Below the pieces are notes generated by a model, which searched no databases, was not told the origin of the DNA, and saw nothing but the letters and a program-made list of their open reading frames with translations. Made by a program: the position numbers and the translations under genes. Shown one piece after another: positions 6,350 through 7,841 of a DNA stretch of 7,841 nt; position 1 is the stretch's first letter; the number at the start of each line of letters is the position of its first letter. This DNA is from Rhodobacteraceae bacterium UBA2553 (GTDB lineage: Bacteria > Pseudomonadota > Alphaproteobacteria > Rhodobacterales > Rhodobacteraceae): assembly GCA_002340515.1 (NCBI GenBank), contig DDMF01000047.1:15171-23011 (forward strand). The letters are read 5' to 3'.

Positions 6350-6970
6350 ATGTCGAACGCCCCTCTGATTTCTATTGTGGTCATGGCAGCGGGCCAATCA
6401 CGTAGAATGAGGGGCGTCGATAAACTGTTATTGCCCTTCCGAGGGCAAAACCTCCTCGCGAACAGAGTGGCCATGGCGGCAAAAACCGGCCGAGATGTTT
6501 TTGTGGTATTACCACCTGAAAATGCTGCGCCAGCGCGATGGTCGGCCCTAAAGAACGCACACGCAACCCTTATTCCCTGCCCAGATGCGGCAAGAGGTAT
6601 GGGCGTAAGCCTATCCTGTGCATTCAGGCATTTGGAAACACGATATGACGCGGTTCTTATATTGCTTGCAGATATGCCAGCGCTTACGACTGATGACCTT
6701 AATTTGATGCTAAATGGTTACCAGTCTGGGGAAATTCTTCGCGCCGCCGGGACCAACCATACAATGGGTCACCCCGTCATCATTCCAAAACGCCTGTTTT
6801 CTCTGATGACCAACTTGACGGGCGATCAGGGCGCGCGTCGTGTTCTTACCGCGGAAAATACGCGCTCCATCATCGTACCGGGCACCAATGCGGTGATAGA
6901 TATCGACACCGCAGAGCAATGGGTTTCTTTTCAGCAGGCGCAAAAAAAACCTAACGATACAGGCACATAA
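6350..6970 (+). CDS. MobA/MocA-like nucleotidyltransferase (NTP_transf_3 family)
   Basis: Predicted cytoplasmic nucleotidyltransferase of the group containing molybdopterin guanylyl- and cytidylyltransferases; 206 residues, normal size. The N-terminal nucleotide-binding signature is MAAGQSRRMRGVDKLLLP (12-29), with the family's LAAG-x-S-x-RM...K pattern. GMGVSLS (83-89) and LADMP (106-110), whose D108 is the expected metal-binding aspartate, follow. GHPVIIP (140-146) and TGDQGARRVL (157-166) are characteristic of the MocA/xanthine-dehydrogenase cofactor group. A GTG at 6326 is in frame but would overlap livM; the ATG at 6350, one base after the livM stop, gives the normal start of the family. 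No clear ribosome binding site precedes it, so coupling to livM is likely. Family members add CTP or GTP to molybdopterin; which nucleotide is used here, or whether the acceptor is something else, cannot be decided. Confidence 0.85.
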   Translation: MSNAPLISIVVMAAGQSRRMRGVDKLLLPFRGQNLLANRVAMAAKTGRDVFVVLPPENAAPARWSALKNAHATLIPCPDAARGMGVSLSCAFRHLETRYDAVLILLADMPALTTDDLNLMLNGYQSGEILRAAGTNHTMGHPVIIPKRLFSLMTNLTGDQGARRVLTAENTRSIIVPGTNAVIDIDTAEQWVSFQQAQKKPNDTGT

Positions 6971-7625
6971 CCTCACGTTCTTCCAGCACAAGGCGACTTT
7001 GGACGTAGCTTGCCAAACCGCCGTTATGGGCAAGTTTCGGCATGGTGCTGATGATTTCCGCTGCCAGATCAGGCGCGACAAAACGGGTTCTTTCCATGTC
7101 TGGGACATAGCTTTCCACCCAAATCTCTCCCACTTGGATCAATTGGAAGCGAGCAAAGAGCAGATGTACCATGGCTGGCGAGGCTGAGCATGCATGTTCA
7201 AACTGATCAAATCCGACCAAGGTCTTTGCCGGGCATAAAACTTCGCTTTCGCCAAAAAGCATTTCTGAACTGGCCGATTTCTGAAGCACAAGATGGTTTG
7301 GGGCCAACAGTAGCTGGCTGCGCCCACCTTCTGATTTCATAACACGAACGAGCGGACCATCAGCCCCGTCCACACGGGAAGACCCGACCCATAATAGGGT
7401 TTGCAGCCCGTTGTCATAAGTATGAACCTGATCACCAGCACGCAGATCGCGCGCTGCGACACGGCCTCGCGCGGTACGTACGGGTGCGTTTGAAGAGATA
7501 CCAGAGGCACTATATGCGTCAGAAATACGCGGTCGGGTTTGGGTGTTTTCACCATGTGTCAGTAAAATATCCTGACGAGTAAGATTGGTATTCAATTCAG
7601 ACTGCGTTTCGCGCAAAAGAAACAT
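6951..7625 (-). CDS. Hint-domain protein (Hint_2-like), catalytic residues partly lost
   Basis: A 224-residue protein with a Hedgehog/intein-type (Hint) module from about residue 47 to 176, of the stand-alone kind common in Rhodobacteraceae. Matching blocks: TARGRVAARDLRAGDQVHTYDNG (from 51; family pattern TprG...V.dLrpGD.V.T.D.G), LLLAPNHLVL (105-114; family L-S/T-P-x-H), VHLLFARFQLI (153-163) and IWVESYVP (168-175). The tail, ending near LEEREVMCLYR, fits the family ending. The cysteine expected at the start of self-processing Hint modules is absent (SSNAP at 44-48), the block-B Thr/Ser is alanine (A108), and the conserved histidine H111 remains. GAGGT (7632-7636) is six bases before the ATG, supporting this start, though the frame stays open without another start codon to the window edge. 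It converges with the nucleotidyltransferase gene, overlapping its last 20 bases. Role unknown. Confidence 0.8.
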   Translation of the reverse strand: MFLLRETQSELNTNLTRQDILLTHGENTQTRPRISDAYSASGISSNAPVRTARGRVAARDLRAGDQVHTYDNGLQTLLWVGSSRVDGADGPLVRVMKSEGGRSQLLLAPNHLVLQKSASSEMLFGESEVLCPAKTLVGFDQFEHACSASPAMVHLLFARFQLIQVGEIWVESYVPDMERTRFVAPDLAAEIISTMPKLAHNGGLASYVQSRLVLEEREVMCLYR

Positions 7626-7718
7626 ACGCTTACCTCGACTACTGTGAGCGATGCCTAATAGATATCGTTGGGCAACGTCTGGAAACAGATGCGCAAGTGG
7701 CCATTGATGGGAGATTGC

Positions 7719-7735
7719 GAATAGGAGACCTATTC
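7719..7735 (-). repeat. 7-bp inverted repeat at the 3' end of the right-edge gene
   Basis: GAATAGG (7719-7725) and CCTATTC (7729-7735) are a perfect inverted repeat with a three-base spacer. On the minus strand the stop codon TAG (7732-7730) lies inside the first arm. The stem is A/T-rich and no T run follows on the minus strand, so it would be a poor intrinsic terminator. It may be a short mRNA 3' structure, or chance. Confidence 0.3.
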
Positions 7736-7841
7736 TTTCGGGTAGTGGTCCGTGAGGGCGGCGTTGGTCTCTGTCAGATCGGCATGCTTGGATGCGAGCT
7801 GTGACGCTTGTTCGCTTAAGGCCAAAACGGCTGCCCGCACA
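7730..7841 (-). CDS. C-terminal end of a coiled-coil-like protein (partial)
   Basis: A minus-strand frame enters from the right edge and ends in TAG at 7732-7730, giving 36 visible residues ending HYPKE. Leucines fall at exact seven-residue steps (visible residues 8, 15, 22 and 29), among Ala, Ser, Gln, Glu and Lys, with stretches such as ALSEQASQLASKHADL. This is what the end of an amphipathic helix or coiled coil looks like. No family can be named from so little. It lies 104 bases upstream of the Hint gene on the same strand, so the two might be co-transcribed. Confidence 0.5.
   Translation of the reverse strand, partial: VRAAVLALSEQASQLASKHADLTETNAALTDHYPKE

Noticed and set aside
1..7841. 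Mobile element, CRISPR array, tRNA or toxin-antitoxin pair
   Set aside because: No transposase, integrase, terminal inverted repeats, regularly spaced repeats, cloverleaf or paired small genes were seen on either strand.

Overview
This window most likely comes from an alphaproteobacterium of the order Rhodobacterales (Roseobacter-like). The grounds are moderate-to-high GC codon use, a five-gene branched-chain amino-acid type ABC transporter whose proteins resemble alphaproteobacterial ones, and a stand-alone Hint-domain protein of a kind abundant in Rhodobacteraceae. The taxon is inferred from protein character; no marker gene is present.

Layout, left to right. (1) At the left edge, the probable last codons of an upstream gene overlap (ATGA) the start of a 351-codon gene of unknown function. 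That gene encodes a protein with one N-terminal membrane anchor and four cysteines. (2) A 113-base leader follows, holding a weak terminator-like hairpin and three short perfect palindromes. (3) Next is a complete HAAT/Liv transporter: periplasmic substrate-binding protein, a strong 13-bp hairpin, then LivG-, LivF-, LivH- and LivM-like proteins. From livG on the genes are overlapping or nearly so, which indicates one translationally coupled operon. The hairpin after the binding-protein gene probably leaves the binding protein in excess over the membrane components. (4) Immediately after livM, one base past its stop, is a MobA/MocA-like nucleotidyltransferase. It apparently rides on the same transcript, which raises the question of a molybdoenzyme pathway linked to the imported substrate. 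(5) A Hint-domain gene on the opposite strand converges on it, with the two coding ends overlapping by 20 bases. (6) At the right edge is the C-terminal end of another minus-strand gene, with a leucine heptad pattern, upstream of the Hint gene.

Together the core is a solute-uptake operon: the binding protein captures an amino-acid-like ligand in the periplasm, LivH and LivM form the channel, and LivG and LivF hydrolyse ATP. The true substrate cannot be read from the sequence. No mobile element, CRISPR array, tRNA or rRNA was recognised. The less ordinary parts are the unknown anchored protein, the degenerate Hint protein, the enlarged LivM and the nucleotidyltransferase attached to the transporter operon.
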